Source: Flavobacteriales bacterium (GTDB lineage Bacteria > Bacteroidota > Bacteroidia > Flavobacteriales > Flavobacteriaceae). Taken from it: a DNA stretch of 46,379 nt. Location of the stretch: assembly GCA_011524905.1 (NCBI GenBank), contig WTJI01000049.1, forward strand, positions 1-46,379. The letters run 5' to 3'. The notes below the pieces were generated by a model. That model saw nothing but the letters and a program-made list of their open reading frames with translations. It had not been told where the DNA came from and did no database searches. This document shows positions 1 through 9,011 of this stretch, piece after piece. Within the stretch, counting starts at the first letter, position 1; every line of letters begins with the position of its first letter. Both the position numbers and the translations under genes were made by a program.

Positions 1-75
1 TGGTATATTTTTTCTGGCTTGACAATTTCATTTACCTTTGGCGACTTACCGTGTTACTGTAAAGAAAAGAGATGA
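1..75 (+). CDS. C-terminal end of an upstream gene (possibly a DUF6089-type outer-membrane protein)
   Basis: Frame 1 is open from the window edge and stops at TGA 73-75, giving about 24 residues that end in FTFGDLPCYCKEKR. The stop overlaps the uppS start as ATGA, the usual sign of translational coupling within an operon. A beta-strand-like tail next to uppS-bamA recalls the DUF6089 family often found before uppS in Flavobacteriaceae, but this family call is from memory of gene order and a very short fragment. That a gene ends here is fairly sure; its identity is not. Confidence 0.5.
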   Translation, partial: WYIFSGLTISFTFGDLPCYCKEKR

Positions 76-809
76 GAAGCCAATTGGACCCTGAAAAATT
101 ACCCAAGCATCTTGCTATTATCATGGATGGTAATGGACGTTGGGCAGCAGAAAAAGGCAAAAATCGCCTTTTTGGTCATCAAAATGGCGTCAACTCAGTA
201 CGCACGATTGTTGAAGAAAGCGCTCGACTTGGTATTCCACACCTAACGCTTTACGCTTTTTCTACAGAAAATTGGCAACGCCCAAAAGAAGAAATAAGCA
301 CCCTCATGCAGCTCTTGGTTCAGTCCCTCCGGAATGAATTTGAAAAACTCCTAGAAAATAAAATAAAGTTGCAAACGGTTGGCAATACTGCATTGCTACC
401 AAAAAGTGTACAAAACGAACTGCAGTCTGTCGTTGATAAAACGGCTCACAATACGCACATGACCTTGACCCTAGCATTAAGCTATGGGGCCAAAGATGAA
501 TTGGTCGCTGCTGCCCAACAATTGGCGCAACTCGTTAAAAATAATATAATATCACCTGGAGATATTGACAGTTCCACGCTAAATAACCATCTTTACACTC
601 GAAATTTACCCGATGTGGATTTATTAATCCGAACCAGCGGAGAACACCGCATTAGTAACTTTTTGTTGTGGCAAATAGCCTATGCTGAATTGTATTTTAC
701 AAATGTTTTTTGGCCCGACTTTCGTGAAGCAGATTTGCATCAAGCGCTTCTCACATACCAACAGCGCGAACGAAGATTTGGAAAAACCAGTGCTCAGATC
801 AATGCGTAA
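72..809 (+). CDS. uppS: Isoprenyl transferase (undecaprenyl diphosphate synthase)
   Basis: Cis-prenyltransferase of 245 aa, the usual family length. It condenses farnesyl diphosphate with isopentenyl diphosphate to make the C55 lipid carrier for peptidoglycan and surface glycans, in the cytosol at the membrane. The sequence shows the catalytic P-loop MDGNGRW (D19, N21, R23), the STENW motif at 64-68, and RTSGEHRISNFLLWQ at 187-201, which binds diphosphate and magnesium. The start at 72 overlaps the previous stop (ATGA), and the 3' end overlaps bamA by 8 bases, so it sits inside an envelope-biogenesis operon. Nothing looks missing. Confidence 0.97.
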   Translation: MRSQLDPEKLPKHLAIIMDGNGRWAAEKGKNRLFGHQNGVNSVRTIVEESARLGIPHLTLYAFSTENWQRPKEEISTLMQLLVQSLRNEFEKLLENKIKLQTVGNTALLPKSVQNELQSVVDKTAHNTHMTLTLALSYGAKDELVAAAQQLAQLVKNNIISPGDIDSSTLNNHLYTRNLPDVDLLIRTSGEHRISNFLLWQIAYAELYFTNVFWPDFREADLHQALLTYQQRERRFGKTSAQINA

Positions 810-3342
810 TTTTCCTTTTACATCATTTATCAAAATAGTTTGCTTTTTTCTAATAAGTGCTACTATGTGGGGGCAAACCAGCGAGTTTGTCAAAGGCAAA
901 CGCTACACGATAGATAGTATTCAAGTAGTGGGTCTCAAAACCTACAATAGTAAAACTGTTATTTCCTACACCGGACTTCGTAAAGGACAAGTTGTACAGG
1001 TACCAGGCGAAGACATCAGTAACGTGATCAATAAACTATGGAAACTTGAATTTTTTAGTGATATTAATTTCTACGTGACAAAAGTAGAAGGTGACAAAAT
1101 ATCACTTCAGCTGGAAATTCAAGAACTTCCCACCCTTAGTGATATTAAGATTATTGGTCTCAAAAAAGGGAAAGCTGAAACCATTATCAAGGAAACTGAA
1201 CTCACAGCAGGCAAAAAACTCTCAGAAAGTTTTTTGACCAACACTAGAAACTACATCATTAACAAGTATAAAAAGGATGGCTTTCTCAACACCAAGGTAA
1301 CCTTAAACACGCTTCCAGATGATAGTCTACCCGATGGGAATAATCTAAATATGGTAGTCAAGGTTGATCGAGGCGAACCCGTAAAAATAGCTGATATTCA
1401 ATTCGAGGGTAATGAAGTTTATTCGGATGCTAAACTGCGTAAGAAGCTAAAGAAAACAAAGAAAAAACGACCTGGACGTTTTTGGAAAAAGTCAAAATTT
1501 ATTGCAAAAGAATTTGAGTCTGACAAGCAAAATCTCATTGATTTTTACAAAGAAAAAGGATACAGAGACGCACGTATCATCAACGACACCCTAATCAACC
1601 AAGACAATAAAACCCTAGCCTTGAAACTAAAAGTACAGGAGGGAAATCGTTATTACTTTGGGGAAATCAGCTATTTGGGTAATGCTGCCTACACCAATAA
1701 TCAGCTCAATCGTATTCTTGGTATTGCTTCTGGTGATCCCTACAATGGTGTTTTGCTCAAAGAACGCATTCAAGATGACAAACCCGATGCCAACGACTTG
1801 TCAAATCTATACCAAAACAATGGTTATTTATTTTCCAATATCAATGCTGTAGAAGTAAGTGCCGAAAATGATACCATTGACATGGAGATAAGGATTACAG
1901 AAGGCAAATTGGCGCGATTTAACAAAATATCTGTAGTTGGAAATGATAAAACCAACGACCATGTAATTTTCCGAGAGCTGCGAACCAAACCAGGAGAATT
2001 ATACAGTAAAGATAAAGTTGTACGGACAGTTCGAGAATTGGGGCAGCTTGGATTTTTCGATGCAGAACAAATCTCTCCAAATTTCAAAAATGTGGATCCC
2101 AATAACGGTACTGTTGATATAGAGTTTGGCTTGGTCGAGGCCGGTGCCAGTCAAATTGAATTACAGGGGGGATATGGCGGTGGCGGTTTTATCGGAACAC
2201 TTGGCTTGTCGTTTAACAACTTTTCAATGCGCAATTTATTTAATAAAAAAGCCTACCGTCCTTTACCTATGGGAGACGGACAAAGCTTAGCCCTGCGCCT
2301 TCAAGCTAGCCAGTTTTACAGCACTTACAGTTTTAGCTTCTCTGAACCATGGCTCGGAGGAAGACAACCCGTACAATTTTCTACATCGCTCTCCCACACC
2401 AACCAATATCGCTACGACTTTTTTACCCGTCAAGCTGATCGCAGTCAATCCTTTGAAATTTCAGGCATATCTGTAGGTCTGGCGCGCAGACTCAAAGTCC
2501 CTGACGATTTCTTTACCCTCTCGCAAGCACTAGCCTATCAATACTACAACCTTAACAATTATTTTACTGGCTTATTTACTTTTGGAAATGGTGAGGCGCA
2601 CAATTTAACCTATACCATTGCCCTAACAAGAAATAACACCTACACTAATCCGATCTTTCCCGTAGGAGGATCAACTTTCTCCCTTAGTGCCAAATTTTCT
2701 CCCCCCTACTCTTTGTTCAATGATATAGACTATGCCAACCTAGAAGATCAACCCGAGTTTCAAGATTTGCAAGGCAATGTGCTGAATGATAAAGTTGACC
2801 AGGAGCGCTTTCGCTGGTTGGAGTACTATAAGCTTAAATTCAATGGGACTTGGTACACAACCCTGATCGATAAATTAGTGTTGAAAACACAAGCAGATTT
2901 CGGCTTTATTGGTGCCTACAACCCCGACCGTGGCTATGTTCCGTTTGAGCGATTTTATTTGGGCGGAGACGGTATGGCAAACTTTGCGATGGATGGACGA
3001 GAAAACATTGCTTTACGTGGATATGAAAATCAATCACTTTCTAATCGTGATGGCTCAATCATTTACAATAAATTTTCACTCGAACTGCGTTATCCAATAA
3101 CGCTTAAACCTTCAGCATCTATTTATGCACTGTCTTTCCTTGAGGCAGGGAATGGGTATGACAGTTTCCGGGCATTTAACCCTTTCGAGTCAAAACGTTC
3201 TGCAGGTGCTGGCGTTCGTATCTTTATGCCCGCTTTTGGGTTACTCGGTATTGACTTTGGCTATGGGTTTGACAATGCTGACCCAAATAGTAGTACCCCC
3301 AATGGATGGGAAACACACTTTATTATTGGTCAAAATTTCTAA
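802..3342 (+). CDS. bamA: Outer membrane protein assembly factor BamA
   Basis: Central subunit of the BAM complex, which inserts beta-barrel proteins into the outer membrane. With the start at ATG 802 the protein is 846 aa and opens with a signal peptide (FTSFIKIVCFFLISATMWGQ); an open frame reaches back to 682 but that would bury the signal peptide, so 802 is preferred. Repeated POTRA-type segments fill roughly residues 25-430 (for example FEGNEVYSDAKLRKKL). The C-terminal half is a 16-strand-type barrel containing the SEPWLGGRQPV motif and ending in phenylalanine, the outer-membrane insertion signature. The start overlaps the uppS stop by 8 bases. Two Skp-like chaperone genes follow, matching its job. 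Confidence 0.96.
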   Translation: MRNFPFTSFIKIVCFFLISATMWGQTSEFVKGKRYTIDSIQVVGLKTYNSKTVISYTGLRKGQVVQVPGEDISNVINKLWKLEFFSDINFYVTKVEGDKISLQLEIQELPTLSDIKIIGLKKGKAETIIKETELTAGKKLSESFLTNTRNYIINKYKKDGFLNTKVTLNTLPDDSLPDGNNLNMVVKVDRGEPVKIADIQFEGNEVYSDAKLRKKLKKTKKKRPGRFWKKSKFIAKEFESDKQNLIDFYKEKGYRDARIINDTLINQDNKTLALKLKVQEGNRYYFGEISYLGNAAYTNNQLNRILGIASGDPYNGVLLKERIQDDKPDANDLSNLYQNNGYLFSNINAVEVSAENDTIDMEIRITEGKLARFNKISVVGNDKTNDHVIFRELRTKPGELYSKDKVVRTVRELGQLGFFDAEQISPNFKNVDPNNGTVDIEFGLVEAGASQIELQGGYGGGGFIGTLGLSFNNFSMRNLFNKKAYRPLPMGDGQSLALRLQASQFYSTYSFSFSEPWLGGRQPVQFSTSLSHTNQYRYDFFTRQADRSQSFEISGISVGLARRLKVPDDFFTLSQALAYQYYNLNNYFTGLFTFGNGEAHNLTYTIALTRNNTYTNPIFPVGGSTFSLSAKFSPPYSLFNDIDYANLEDQPEFQDLQGNVLNDKVDQERFRWLEYYKLKFNGTWYTTLIDKLVLKTQADFGFIGAYNPDRGYVPFERFYLGGDGMANFAMDGRENIALRGYENQSLSNRDGSIIYNKFSLELRYPITLKPSASIYALSFLEAGNGYDSFRAFNPFESKRSAGAGVRIFMPAFGLLGIDFGYGFDNADPNSSTPNGWETHFIIGQNF

Positions 3343-3390
3343 AATATTTACCCCTTTTTTACGTTATAACAATACCGTAAATATGTCATA

Positions 3391-3972
3391 ATGCGCCTTT
3401 TCTCTTCTTTTTTATTAATCTTAAGCCTACTGTTATCATTGTCTAGCCATGCACAAAGAGGGACAAGAGTAGGCTATATTGATATGGATCAAATTCTTCA
3501 AAATATTGATGAATACCAAAAAGCTTCTCTACTGTTGGACAAGAAAATAGAAGAGTGGAAAAAAGAGATTGAGATAAAAAAAATAGAACTCAAACAGCTA
3601 CAAGATCAACTTCAAGCGGAACGCATACTTCTCACGCCGGAGCTAATTGCTGATAGAGAGTTGGAAATCAAGGATTTTGCAGAAGAAGTAGTAAGCTTAC
3701 AAGAAAAACGTTTTGGTCCGCGCGGTGATCGGATGGTGCAACGTAATCGCTTATTAAAACCGATACAAGATCAGGTTCTTACTATCGTCAGAAATATTGC
3801 AAAAGAAAGGAAATACGATTATATTTTTAATAGATCCGCCGAGGTAGTTATGCTGTATTCTTCAAAAAATTACGATATTAGCGACCTGGTTTTAAAAAGA
3901 ATCAATGCACAGCAAAAAATGAAAGCCCGTAAGGAAAAGCTGAAAGCCATCAGAAATAAAATTGACAATTAA
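3391..3972 (+). CDS. OmpH/Skp-family periplasmic chaperone (copy 1)
   Basis: 193-aa secreted protein of the OmpH/Skp family, which holds unfolded outer-membrane proteins in the periplasm on their way to BamA. An N-terminal signal peptide ends near SSHAQ. The mature part opens with the family-typical VGYIDMDQILQNI strand, runs through a long charged coiled coil (about residues 50-110, rich in K and E), and ends with the YDYIFNRS segment that completes the head domain, plus a basic tail. It lies 48 bases after bamA and 23 before a second copy. The two copies share layout but little identity; tandem OmpH genes after bamA are common in Bacteroidota. Confidence 0.9.
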   Translation: MRLFSSFLLILSLLLSLSSHAQRGTRVGYIDMDQILQNIDEYQKASLLLDKKIEEWKKEIEIKKIELKQLQDQLQAERILLTPELIADRELEIKDFAEEVVSLQEKRFGPRGDRMVQRNRLLKPIQDQVLTIVRNIAKERKYDYIFNRSAEVVMLYSSKNYDISDLVLKRINAQQKMKARKEKLKAIRNKIDN

Positions 3973-3995
3973 ATACCCAATTTAATCCACACATT

Positions 3996-4499
3996 ATGAA
4001 ACAATTGAAAAACTTTTTTACACTTAGCCTGCTTTTGCTAGCAAGTTTCGCCGTTGCTCAATCTAAAGTAGCACATATTGAGGTACAAAAACTCATCAGT
4101 GAAATGCCGGAAGTTATTGCAGCACAAAAAGAAATCGCTGAGTTAGAAAAAACTTATTCTACCGACTTGGAAAACTCTGTAAAAGAATACCAAACCAAGG
4201 CGCAAACCTATGCTGCGGATGCAGAAAATCAAACTGAAATTATCAATCAGAAACGCCGCACCGAATTAGAAGGCATTCAACAATCCTTGGAACAATTTCG
4301 TCAGCAAGCTGCACAAGACCTGCAAAAGAAACAAGTCGAAATGATGCGCCCATTATACGAAAAAGCACGTACGGCTATTGAAAAAGTCGCTTCTGCTCAA
4401 GGATTCGACTACATTCTCGACTCATCGGCTGGTGGTAGTGTTATCATGGCTAAAGGAAAAGATTTGATGGCTGACGTTAAAAAAGAATTAGGATTCTAA
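3996..4499 (+). CDS. OmpH/Skp-family periplasmic chaperone (copy 2)
   Basis: 167-aa protein with a signal peptide (LLLLASFAVAQ), then SKVAHIEVQKLISEMPEV, a glutamine- and glutamate-rich coiled coil around residues 40-115, and the closing GFDYILDSSAGGSVIMAKG segment. This is the compact Skp/OmpH layout: a tentacle coiled coil between two halves of a small beta head. It is the last gene of the uppS-bamA-skp-skp operon; a hairpin terminator starts 23 bases after its stop. Compared with copy 1 it lacks the basic C-terminal extension. Function as a chaperone for BamA clients is inferred from family and position. Confidence 0.9.
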   Translation: MKQLKNFFTLSLLLLASFAVAQSKVAHIEVQKLISEMPEVIAAQKEIAELEKTYSTDLENSVKEYQTKAQTYAADAENQTEIINQKRRTELEGIQQSLEQFRQQAAQDLQKKQVEMMRPLYEKARTAIEKVASAQGFDYILDSSAGGSVIMAKGKDLMADVKKELGF

Positions 4500-4521
4500 A
4501 CCATCTTACTTGGATGTATAC

Positions 4522-4547
4522 AAAAGGCTTCATTTATGAAGCCTTTT
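4522..4547. terminator. Bidirectional intrinsic terminator
   Basis: Inverted repeat AAAAGGCTTCAT / ATGAAGCCTTTT with a 2-base centre (4522-4533 and 4536-4547), followed on the + strand by a run of T to 4550 and flanked by A on the other side. It lies between the convergent skp copy 2 and the gamma-carbonic-anhydrase-like gene, whose stop codon starts at 4549, so it can serve both strands. Confidence 0.85.
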
Positions 4548-4548
4548 T

Positions 4549-5061
4549 TTATTCTGTAAACCAAGCAGCATAACGAATATAATTCTTAGCGATGCGTTCA
4601 ATTTCCCCTTCCAATAATTCAGGGCTAGTGGGTTTCATGAATTTGGCAGGTACACCTGCATAAACACTACCTGGGGGCACCATGGTGTTTTTGGGAACAA
4701 CACTACCTGCCGCAATAACACTTCCGCTACCAATCAAACAATCATCCATGATGATGCTCCCCATCCCGATTAATACCTTATCATCAATTGTGCAACCATG
4801 CACAATTGCATTGTGCCCTATCGAAACGTCGTTCCCTATAGAAGTTTCAGCTTTTTCGAAAGTCCCATGAATTACAACACCATCTTGAATATTTACACGG
4901 TTCCCTATTCTGATGGCGTTGACGTCACCGCGAACAACTGCCTGATACCACACAGAGCATTGATTTCCCATCTGAACATCTCCAATTAAGGTGGCGTTTT
5001 CAGCCAAAAAACATTCCGAACCATATTGAGGCGTGAAGCCCCGTACTGATTTGATGAACAT
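4549..5061 (-). CDS. Gamma carbonic anhydrase family protein (left-handed beta-helix)
   Basis: 170-aa hexapeptide-repeat protein of the YrdA/PaaY/CaiE group. Hexad repeats of the form [IV]GxxxxI run through residues 15-130 and build a left-handed beta-helix trimer. Three histidines that match the zinc ligands of gamma carbonic anhydrases are present: H65, and H83 and H88 in IGHNAIVHGC. The C-terminal helix (LLEGEIERIAKNYIRYAAW) packs along the helix. Reversible CO2 hydration is possible but activity in this subgroup is variable. The start at 5061 puts a 120-base divergent spacer before the nifU gene. It is a single-gene unit facing the skp operon. Confidence 0.9.
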   Translation of the reverse strand: MFIKSVRGFTPQYGSECFLAENATLIGDVQMGNQCSVWYQAVVRGDVNAIRIGNRVNIQDGVVIHGTFEKAETSIGNDVSIGHNAIVHGCTIDDKVLIGMGSIIMDDCLIGSGSVIAAGSVVPKNTMVPPGSVYAGVPAKFMKPTSPELLEGEIERIAKNYIRYAAWFTE

Positions 5062-5159
5062 GATTTTTTTCTTAAAGCTAATAGAAATTTGAGAATATCC
5101 CTTGTGATTAGCTCTATTTCAAAAGGTACAATCAGCGATACTTTGTTATAACTCTTTTG

Positions 5160-5167
5160 TACTTTTG
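5160..5167 (+). promoter_or_regulatory. Putative Bacteroidota -7 promoter element of the nifU operon
   Basis: TACTTTTG is an exact match to the TAnnTTTG element of the Bacteroidota housekeeping sigma factor and lies 14 bases before the nifU start. A TTTG at 5142-5145 could be the -33 element but its spacing is shorter than usual. Seen by eye only. Confidence 0.45.
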
Positions 5168-5181
5168 AAAAAAAATAAACT

Positions 5182-6072
5182 ATGAGCAATTACACAGTAA
5201 AAGGTAGATGTAAAAAAGGAAATGCGATTGCTCAATTTTCTATCCATCCCCCTTTAGCCATACAAAAGAGTTTTTCGTTTGCCAGCATAGATGAAGCAAA
5301 AGATGCCCCTTTGGCGCAACAGCTGTTCTACTTGCCTTTTGTCAAAGCTGTAACGCTAGAAGCTACAGAAATTAAAATTGAACGTTTCAATATTTTGGAA
5401 TGGGAAGAGGTATTATCTGAAGTGGCAGAACAACTACAAAAATATCTTAACGATGGTGGTAATATAATTTCGGATAGCTTATCAAATAAATTAGTACCTG
5501 TTACAGTTTATGCCGAACAAACGCCAAACCCAACGGTGATGAAGTTTGTAGCCAACAAATTATTGGTTTCAGAGATCGAAGAATACAAGTCTATTGATGA
5601 TACCCAAAATGCCCCTCTGGCGCAGGCATTGTTTCATTTCCCCTATGTAAAAGAGATTTTTATGGACAACAACTATATCTCCATAACTAAATACGAAGTG
5701 GCTGAGTGGGAAGAAATTACAATGGAACTACGCGAGTTTATTCGCAATCATATCGCGGAGGGCAAAGCCATTGTTACTGAAACACAAAAAACAAAGTCAG
5801 AAACAGTAGCCGCACCGCTGATTGAGCGTACTGAAACAGAAGCAAAAATAATTTCGATATTGGAAGAATACATCAAACCAGCTGTGGCTTCTGATGGAGG
5901 GAATATCGCTTTTTCCCAATATGATGAAAACAGTCAAGAAGTTGAGGTCGTTCTTCAAGGTGCCTGCAGTGGCTGTCCATCTTCTACAATTACCTTAAAA
6001 AATGGCATTGAAAATATGCTCAAAGAAATGATGCCGGGTCAGGTCAGTAGCGTTTCGGCTATCAACGGCTAG
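5182..6072 (+). CDS. NifU-family Fe-S cluster scaffold/carrier with duplicated Nfu N-terminal domain
   Basis: 296-aa protein for Fe-S cluster delivery in the cytosol. The C-terminal Nfu domain (about 216-290) carries DGGNI at 238-242 and the cluster-binding pair C262 and C265 in GACSGCPSS. In front lie two copies of an Nfu_N-like domain: residues 15-90 (DAPLAQQLFYLPFVKAVTLE) and 112-192 (NAPLAQALFHFPYVKEIF), the second with the classic QTPNPTVMKF entry. Only the C-terminal part has the CxxC; the repeats probably mediate partner contacts. It is 4 bases from the next gene, so they are likely co-transcribed. The start follows an A-rich spacer with no Shine-Dalgarno, as usual in this phylum. Confidence 0.93.
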   Translation: MSNYTVKGRCKKGNAIAQFSIHPPLAIQKSFSFASIDEAKDAPLAQQLFYLPFVKAVTLEATEIKIERFNILEWEEVLSEVAEQLQKYLNDGGNIISDSLSNKLVPVTVYAEQTPNPTVMKFVANKLLVSEIEEYKSIDDTQNAPLAQALFHFPYVKEIFMDNNYISITKYEVAEWEEITMELREFIRNHIAEGKAIVTETQKTKSETVAAPLIERTETEAKIISILEEYIKPAVASDGGNIAFSQYDENSQEVEVVLQGACSGCPSSTITLKNGIENMLKEMMPGQVSSVSAING

Positions 6073-6076
6073 TCCC

Positions 6077-8107
6077 ATGGCAGCTAGAAATATTTTGGGC
6101 AGCGAAAGTAGCCCTTATCTTTTACAACACGCCAATAACCCAGTACACTGGCAAAGTTGGGAGAAAACTGACTTTGACAAGCTAAAAAAAGAAAACAAAC
6201 TACTGTTAATTAGTATTGGTTATGCTACCTGCCATTGGTGTCATGTAATGGAGCGAGAATGCTTTGAATCAAATGATGTGGCACAATTAATGAATGGCCA
6301 CTTTCATGCCATCAAAATCGATCGTGAAGAACGTCCCGACCTGGATCAAATATATATGCAAGCGCTGCAATTGCTAACGGGACAAGGCGGGTGGCCCCTA
6401 AATATTGTCGCACTACCAGACGGAAGACCAATATGGGGTGCTACTTACTTGCCCAAAGATCAGTGGATGGCTGCCCTCGAAAAAATTGTATCGCTCCAAC
6501 AACAAAAACCAGATTATCTGCTTGACTATGCCGAACAATTTAAAATGGGTTTAATGGAGAACCAATCGACCTTGTTTCAAACTCCAAAGAATGAAAATAA
6601 AATCCATCTTGAAAAATTAATTGATAAAATGCTAGTCGGTATTGATTTGGAATGGGGGGGCTATCAAGCACCAAAATTTCCGATGCCTGTCTTACTTCAA
6701 TGTTTCCTTTATGCAGGGATCTATAAACATAATAGTACTGCGCTTACCCATGTTGAAAAGACTCTTGAAAAAATGGCTTTGGGCGGCCTACACGACCATG
6801 TTGATGGGGGGTTTAGTCGCTATTCGGTAGATCACAAGTGGCATATTCCTCATTTCGAAAAAATGGCCTATGACAATGGACAATTACTTTCTGTATTTAG
6901 TTTAGCCTATCGAAATAATCCCTTACAACACCTCAAAGATAGCATCGATAGCATTTTTCAATTTATACAACAAGAGTTAAAAAGCACTTCCGGAGGTTAC
7001 TTTTGTGCATTAGATGCTGATAGTTTAAATGAAAAAGGTGAACTCAAAGAAGGTGCGTTTTATACTTGGCAAAAACAGGAATTAAAGGCCGTGCTGGAAA
7101 AGGATTATCCTCTCTTTAAAGCCTATTACAATATCAATGAAAATGGTATCTGGGAAGAAGATAACTATGTCCTTTTTGCCACACAAACACCAGAAGTCTT
7201 CTCGAAAAGCATAGGATTATCCCTTGAGGATTTTCTTAAAAAAAGAAACAACTGGCTGATGCGTTTATCCAAAAAAAGAAAGCTTCGCACGAAACCATTG
7301 GTAGATAATAAAATCCTAATTGGATGGAATGCACTTATTGCTACTGGTTTGTGCGATGCTTTTGGTGCAACTGAAAATAATGCAATAGGCGAATCCGCTA
7401 AAGAACTATTGGATTTTCTAATCATCCAAAGACAAGCAGATGGTTCCCTTAGTCGGGTTTGGCAAAAAAGTGCAGAAGGTTTTTTGGAAGACTATGCATT
7501 AAGCATTGAAGCACTTATCAAAGGTTACCAAACTTTTTTTAAAATGTCGTATTTGCTAACAGCCAAGTCCCTTTTCGAAAAAGTACTGGTTCATTTTTCG
7601 ACCCACGAACATGCTTTCTATAGTTATCAGAATCAAAATCAGTCCGATACATTATTTAATCCCATTGAATTGGAGGATAATGTAATTCCTTCTTCTAATG
7701 CAGTAATGACAGAAAATCAATGGTGGTTGGGTCGTTATTTTGATCGACAAGATTGGGTTTCAGCGGCCGAAAATCGCTATGATCAAATGAGCCCAAAATT
7801 AATGCAGTTTCCTAGGGGATACGGAAGATGGATACGCTTTGGAATGTATCTAGAACAAAAGAAAACTGAAATGGTTGTAACGGGACGCAAAGCAACGTCT
7901 TGGATTCATTTAATTCATAAATCGGTTGCACCTCATGTATTGGTCGCTATTTGTGATAGTGCTGTAGAAGCAAAACAACTAACGCTTTTCAATAATCGCT
8001 TCCAAAACGATTCTACACAGTTTTTTATTTGCCAAAATAATAGTTGTTTACGCCCAACAGAAAAAGCATCAGAGGCATTTGAGATGATTCAATCTCTGAA
8101 TCAGTAG
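6077..8107 (+). CDS. Thioredoxin-domain protein of the YyaL/SPATA20 (DUF255) family
   Basis: 676-aa protein. The first ~170 residues are a thioredoxin-like domain that begins SSPYLLQHANNPVHWQSW and has a C52-H-W-C55 active-site motif in YATCHWCHVMER, followed by IDREERPDLDQIYMQ and GGWPLN, all diagnostic of the family. The rest (about 200-676) is an alpha/alpha-toroid resembling N-acylglucosamine 2-epimerase or glycosidases, with GGLHDHVDGGFSRYSVD and the WHIPHFEKMAYDN segment. No signal peptide, so cytosolic. The true substrate of the family is not settled. It starts 4 bases after nifU; a hairpin terminator follows at 8156. Confidence 0.93.
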   Translation: MAARNILGSESSPYLLQHANNPVHWQSWEKTDFDKLKKENKLLLISIGYATCHWCHVMERECFESNDVAQLMNGHFHAIKIDREERPDLDQIYMQALQLLTGQGGWPLNIVALPDGRPIWGATYLPKDQWMAALEKIVSLQQQKPDYLLDYAEQFKMGLMENQSTLFQTPKNENKIHLEKLIDKMLVGIDLEWGGYQAPKFPMPVLLQCFLYAGIYKHNSTALTHVEKTLEKMALGGLHDHVDGGFSRYSVDHKWHIPHFEKMAYDNGQLLSVFSLAYRNNPLQHLKDSIDSIFQFIQQELKSTSGGYFCALDADSLNEKGELKEGAFYTWQKQELKAVLEKDYPLFKAYYNINENGIWEEDNYVLFATQTPEVFSKSIGLSLEDFLKKRNNWLMRLSKKRKLRTKPLVDNKILIGWNALIATGLCDAFGATENNAIGESAKELLDFLIIQRQADGSLSRVWQKSAEGFLEDYALSIEALIKGYQTFFKMSYLLTAKSLFEKVLVHFSTHEHAFYSYQNQNQSDTLFNPIELEDNVIPSSNAVMTENQWWLGRYFDRQDWVSAAENRYDQMSPKLMQFPRGYGRWIRFGMYLEQKKTEMVVTGRKATSWIHLIHKSVAPHVLVAICDSAVEAKQLTLFNNRFQNDSTQFFICQNNSCLRPTEKASEAFEMIQSLNQ

Positions 8108-8155
8108 TTCAAGTTTTCACGCTCCAGGTTGATTTTCACACGTCTCAAATGGCGC

Positions 8156-8180
8156 AACCTCTTTAGCAAAGTAGGTTTTT
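8156..8180 (+). terminator. Intrinsic terminator after the nifU-yyaL operon
   Basis: AACCTCTTT, loop AGC, AAAG, one bulged T, then AGGTT running into a T tract (8156-8180). The 9-bp stem with one bulge lies 48 bases after the stop at 8107. The rest of the 8108-8261 convergent spacer shows no gene. Confidence 0.5.
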
Positions 8181-8261
8181 AACTGAATTGAGTTAAGTTT
8201 ATATAATTGCTTTCCTAGCTCGCTATTAGCCTTAGGGATTCGCAAAAGTGAAAAAATTAAT

Positions 8262-8948
8262 TTACGCCTTTTTGGGTGGTGTCGTATAAAATTCTTTCAA
8301 ATAAAAAGGCTCAAAATATGCCACATCTTCAAAGGCTTGCTGATGAAATTTAATCGTGCCCAGACTAACCATATTCTGTACAGAGGGAACAGTTATATTT
8401 TCTAAAAACATGGCATTTTTATGCTGTGACAAGTTTTTCCATTTTTCCTGACCATCACCAACGAACCAACATATTTTTTCATCAAGATAGGTCGAATATG
8501 AGTCTATGTCTAATACAGCTGCCCATGGAGCTTGAACTGTTTTACCTTGTTGATCAAATACAGCAGTGTAAACTTCCATACGTCGGGCATCTATCTGAGG
8601 AATGATGTATGTATCGCCTGAAACGATATCTTTAGTGGCATATGCTATGGTCTCCAGGCTACTAATCGCTATAAGCGGTGCGTCTAAAGCATAACACAAG
8701 CCCTTGGCAGCAGCAACTCCGATTCGAAGTCCTGTGTAGGAGCCTGGGCCCATCCCAACAACAATGGCCTCTAAATCTTCTTTCTTTAATTCTGCTTTTC
8801 TAAGTGTCTCTTTTATAAATATGTGTAACTTTTCGGCATGACTAAACGAAGCCTCATTCGATTCATTTAATGCTAGTAATACGCCATCACAACTTATCCC
8901 AACCGAGCAATTCTTACTAGAAGTTTCGATCAATAATAATTTTGACAT
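8262..8948 (-). CDS. tsaB: tRNA threonylcarbamoyladenosine biosynthesis protein TsaB
   Basis: 228-aa ASKHA-fold protein, partner of TsaD in making the universal t6A modification at position 37 of ANN-decoding tRNAs. It begins MSKLLLIETSSKNCSVGI, the N-terminal ATPase-fold strand pair, and contains VGMGPGSYTGLRIGVAAAKG, the most typical TsaB stretch. ISSLETIAYA and the IDARRMEVYTAVFD segment also fit. I chose the ATG at 8946-8948; a longer frame to 8969 adds seven residues without family support. It lies 63 bases after the TolC-like gene. As in the family, it lacks the metal-binding residues of TsaD and is thought to act as a scaffold. Confidence 0.94.
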   Translation of the reverse strand: MSKLLLIETSSKNCSVGISCDGVLLALNESNEASFSHAEKLHIFIKETLRKAELKKEDLEAIVVGMGPGSYTGLRIGVAAAKGLCYALDAPLIAISSLETIAYATKDIVSGDTYIIPQIDARRMEVYTAVFDQQGKTVQAPWAAVLDIDSYSTYLDEKICWFVGDGQEKWKNLSQHKNAMFLENITVPSVQNMVSLGTIKFHQQAFEDVAYFEPFYLKEFYTTPPKKA

Positions 8949-9011
8949 GCTACAAAAATAAAAACCCATGCCGAGACATAGGTTGTATAATAAAGAATTC
9001 TTTTTTACGAA

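Noticed and set aside
682-801. An earlier start for bamA within uppS
   Set aside because: The extra 40 residues overlap the conserved end of uppS and would place the signal peptide internally; ATG 802 gives a normal signal peptide.
8108-8261. A possible small gene or RNA in the yyaL-tsaB convergent spacer
   Set aside because: No credible reading frame or conserved RNA fold was seen apart from the terminator hairpin at 8156-8180.
8992-9003. Perfect palindrome AAAGAATTCTTT between the TolC-like gene and tsaB
   Set aside because: It has no loop and no T run of proper placement on the - strand, and such palindromes are common in AT-rich spacers; not called as a terminator.
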